DNA from: SURF-13 sp038924245
GTDB lineage: Bacteria > Pseudomonadota > Gammaproteobacteria > SURF-13
Assembly (NCBI GenBank): GCA_038924245.1
Contig: JBCKVB010000001.1
Span: 1 to 64,000 of the forward strand
DNA: 64,000 nt
Direction: 5' to 3'
The notes beneath the pieces were generated by a model. That model ran no database searches, was not told the origin of the DNA, and saw only the letters and a list, made by a program, of their open reading frames with translations. Of this stretch, positions 61,863 to 64,000 are shown piece by piece. The translations under genes and the position numbers were made by a program. The stretch's first letter is position 1; each line of letters opens with the position of its first letter.

Positions 61863-62114
61863 TCAATCAGCGGCATCAGGCTTGTCCATCTCGGCGAGCG
61901 GCAACTTGATATTGCGCGCGGGCACCACCGTGGAAATGGCGTGCTTGTAGACCATCTGGCTTACGGTATTTTTGAGCAACACCACAAACTGGTCAAACGA
62001 TTCGATTTGGCCTTGCAGCTTGATGCCGTTGGTCAGATAGACCGAAACCGGTACGCCTTCCTTGCGCAGGGTATTTAAAAAAGGATCCTGCAGTGATTTG
62101 TTTTTGGTCATCAT
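61863..62114 (-). CDS. hfq: RNA chaperone Hfq
   Basis: Hexameric Sm-like protein that helps small RNAs pair with mRNAs. The 83-residue protein has KSLQDPFLNTLRKEGVPVSV, then GIKLQGQIESFDQFVVLLKN (Sm1) and MVYKHAISTVVP (Sm2). The acidic C-terminal tail is short. Two adjacent ATGs; the second (62111) has the better spacing, 7 nt, from AAGGAGG. Confidence 0.97.
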   Translation of the reverse strand: MMTKNKSLQDPFLNTLRKEGVPVSVYLTNGIKLQGQIESFDQFVVLLKNTVSQMVYKHAISTVVPARNIKLPLAEMDKPDAAD

Positions 62115-62139
62115 TCACCCTCCTTTTGTTGTTTTCATA

Positions 62140-63114
62140 TCAGGGCTGCCGTTTTGCCTCTTCCACACCATCCATGAGCTTATTAGTTGTGGCGTCCACG
62201 CAATAGTTCAATACCTTGGCCGTAATATTTGCATCCAGGCTGTCAAACCACGTCACGCCCGGCTCCGTACGCAGCCAGGTAAGCTGGCGCTTGGCCAATT
62301 GGCGCGTGGCTATAATAGCGCGCTTTGTCATCTCCTCGCAATTGAACTCCCCGTGCAGATGCCGCCAAATCTGGCGGTAGCCGACCGCGCGCAGGGCCGG
62401 CGTGTTCAGGCTCAAATCCCCACGCTGGTCAAGGGCTTTCACCTCTTCGATGAAACCGCGCTGTAACATGTCGTGGAACCGCGCGCCGATGCGTTCGTGC
62501 AGCGCGGCGCGTTCCACGGGCATGAGGGCGATCTTGCCGATACGGTACGGCAACGGCGTGCCCGGAGCGGAGCAGTGAAGTTCGCTCATCGGCCCGCTGT
62601 GCAGCTCACACACCTCCAGCGCGCGCTGAATGCGTTGCGCGTCGTTGGGATGAATGCGCGCAGCGGACGCGGGATCCAGCCGCGCCAAGCGCGCGTGCAG
62701 CGCCGCCCAGCCGTGCCGCTCCGCTTCGGCGGCGAGGCGCGCGCGCAGCGCCGGGTCGGCGCCGGGCAACTCCGAAAGACCGTATTCGAGTGCGCGGAAG
62801 TACAGCATAGTGCCGCCCACCAGCAGGGGAATGCGCCCGCGCCGCGTAATTTCGCTCATCTCGCGCAACGCATCGGCGCAAAATTGCGCCGCCGAATAGG
62901 GCTCGGCCGGGTCGCGGATATCAATCAAACGGTGCGGCGCGCGCGCCAGCACCTCCGGCGGCGGTTTCGCCGTGCCGATGTCCATGCCGCGGTACACCAT
63001 GCCGGAGTCCACGCTGATGATGTCGCACGGCAGCCGCCCGGCCAGACGCAGCGCGAGATCGGTCTTGCCGGAGGCGGTCGGGCCCATCAGAAAGATGGTA
63101 GGGGGGAGGGGCAT
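62140..63114 (-). CDS. miaA: tRNA dimethylallyltransferase
   Basis: Adds the isopentenyl group to A37 of tRNAs reading U-starting codons, including tRNA-Ser. The 324-residue protein has the P-loop TIFLMGPTASGKTDLALRLA, DIISVDSGMVYRGMDIGTAK, PHRLIDIRDPAEPYSAAQFC, LVGGTMLYFRAL and RQLAKRQLTWLRTE. First gene of the miaA-hfq-hflX-hflK-hflC row. Confidence 0.97.
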   Translation of the reverse strand: MPLPPTIFLMGPTASGKTDLALRLAGRLPCDIISVDSGMVYRGMDIGTAKPPPEVLARAPHRLIDIRDPAEPYSAAQFCADALREMSEITRRGRIPLLVGGTMLYFRALEYGLSELPGADPALRARLAAEAERHGWAALHARLARLDPASAARIHPNDAQRIQRALEVCELHSGPMSELHCSAPGTPLPYRIGKIALMPVERAALHERIGARFHDMLQRGFIEEVKALDQRGDLSLNTPALRAVGYRQIWRHLHGEFNCEEMTKRAIIATRQLAKRQLTWLRTEPGVTWFDSLDANITAKVLNYCVDATTNKLMDGVEEAKRQP

Positions 63115-63116
63115 TT

Positions 63117-63190
63117 TCTTAAGGGGCTAGGGATTAGGGGCTAGGGGCTGGGGGCTCGCCTCTCCCTGGCCCCTAGTCCCCAGCCCCCAC
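63117..63190. repeat. GGGGCTA-rich hairpin between mutL and miaA
   Basis: Tandem GGGGCTA-type units (AGGGGCTAGGGATTAGGGGC and onward) face a C-rich complement (CCCCTAGTCCCCAGCCCCC), forming a long imperfect hairpin of about 70 nt. The G tracts could also form a quadruplex on the + strand. Confidence 0.7.
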
Positions 63191-63196
63191 AGTTAA

Positions 63197-64000
63197 TCAC
63201 CTTCCTCTCAAAAACAGTTTGTCCAGCATCGTCATATCGAGTTGCACCCAGGTGGGGCGGCCGTGATTGCACTGGTTGCTGCGCTCGGTGCGTTCCATGT
63301 CGCGCAGCAAGGCGTTCATCTCTACGAGGTTGAGTTTACGCCGCGCGCGCACGGCGGCGTGACAGGCCATTCCGGCCAGGACCTGGTTCATCTGTTCGGC
63401 CATGCGCGCTATCTTGCGCCGGTGTTCCGTGCAGGGTGTCATACGCGCCGATCTGCTCGCGCACCTGGAGCGGCATGGCGTGCTGTGTGTATGGTGCGGC
63501 AGGGTGCGCTGATGTCACCGGCGCATCCATCCACCGCGGCCCGGCTGCGGATGCGGTCTGTCCCGCCCGCGTAGCAGCCAAGGCCTGTTGCAACGCGCGA
63601 TACAGAAAATCATGCACCAGGCGGCCTTCACGGAAACGCACTTCATGTTTGGCCGGATGCACGTTCACGTCCACCTCGGCGGGCGGCAGGGTGAAGTGCA
63701 ACACATAGGCCGGATGACGCCCGTGATACAGCGCGTCTTGATAGGCCTGACGCAGCGCGTGGCTGACCAGCTTGTCGCGGATCAGGCGTCCGTTGAGGTA
63801 AAAATATTGCATGTCCGGCTGGCTGCGCGAGAAGGTGGGCAGACTGCTCCAGCCGCTCACGCGCAACGGGCCGGCCTCAAATTCCAGCGCCAGCGCTTCG
63901 GCCATGAAATTTTCTCCGCACAGCGCGGCCACGCGCCGTTCGCGGCCCTCCTCGCCGCGCAGCGTGAACACCGTGCGCTCATGATGGCGCAGCGTGAATC
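63197..64000 (-). pseudogene. mutL: DNA mismatch repair protein MutL, 3' part, C-terminal domain deleted
   Basis: The right part (from the window edge to about 63430) reads end of the ATPase domain and linker: YFYLNGRLIRDKLVSHALRQ, PPAEVDVNVHPAKHEVRFRE and MPLQVREQIGAYDTLHGTPA. The last part, in another frame, reads MAEQMNQVLAGMACHAAVRA, RRKLNLVEMNALLRDMERTE and NHGRPTWVQLDMTMLDKLF, the normal end of MutL. Roughly 150 codons of the dimerisation domain that should lie between are missing, and the frame is shifted. The remaining ORF ends at 63336 with an unrelated tail. The N terminus is beyond the window. Confidence 0.85.

Overview
The window looks like chromosome of a GC-rich, Gram-negative gammaproteobacterium. 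Gene orders support this: rpsP-rimM-trmD-rplS, dnaX-ybaB-recR next to the SRP RNA and tRNA-Ser, purM-purN-DUF3108, and hfq-hflX-hflK-hflC-DUF2065-hisZ-purA. I cannot name a genus from sequence alone.

Layout. 1-14 kb: two small membrane proteins, dsbC, yajQ, xerD, ogt, the rpsP operon, a slipin/NfeD pair, ffh, hemL, thiE and thiD. 14-25 kb: tRNAs, gltX and an oxidative-stress block (two rubredoxins, a rubredoxin reductase, a frameshifted rubrerythrin, a frameshifted oxyR, and katG), with mrcB and two lipoproteins in between. Sites resembling the OxyR consensus lie upstream of rubrerythrin and katG. 25-31 kb: branched-chain amino acid operon ilvB-ilvH-ilvC-pssA-leuA. 31-42 kb: recR, ybaB, dnaX, SRP RNA, tRNA-Ser, fbp, mtgA, an EF-hand protein, a decayed EamA transporter, dinB, ybiT, a PQQ-type sugar dehydrogenase and yaeQ.

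42.8-49.9 kb, ending at a second tRNA-Ser, is an accessory island almost wholly made of toxin-antitoxin modules: higBA, vapBC, relBE, a broken higA, a Panacea-domain gene with an unrecognised partner, a higA fragment, an IS3-family element, a dead toxin gene and a second vapBC. Duplicated fragments of higA and of a class I fructose-bisphosphate aldolase surround the Panacea pair. Most modules have a palindrome over or near their promoter. 50-64 kb returns to housekeeping: hda, perM, pgsA, purMN, a third vapBC, purA, hisZ, hflCK, hflX, hfq, miaA and the 3' part of mutL.

Three points stand out. (1) The Panacea-domain pair is a candidate uncharacterised toxin-antitoxin system. (2) Peroxide and oxygen defence genes sit close to their likely regulator OxyR, yet oxyR and rubrerythrin each carry a single indel. 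(3) mutL lacks most of its C-terminal domain and is out of frame there. The lesions fall in dispensable genes while the housekeeping ORFs are open, which suggests real decay, although read or assembly errors must be excluded. Small repeats are common: GTAG-headed REP pairs, a 117-bp MITE, a GCACAGGGAYGTGC hairpin family and a run of five hairpins.
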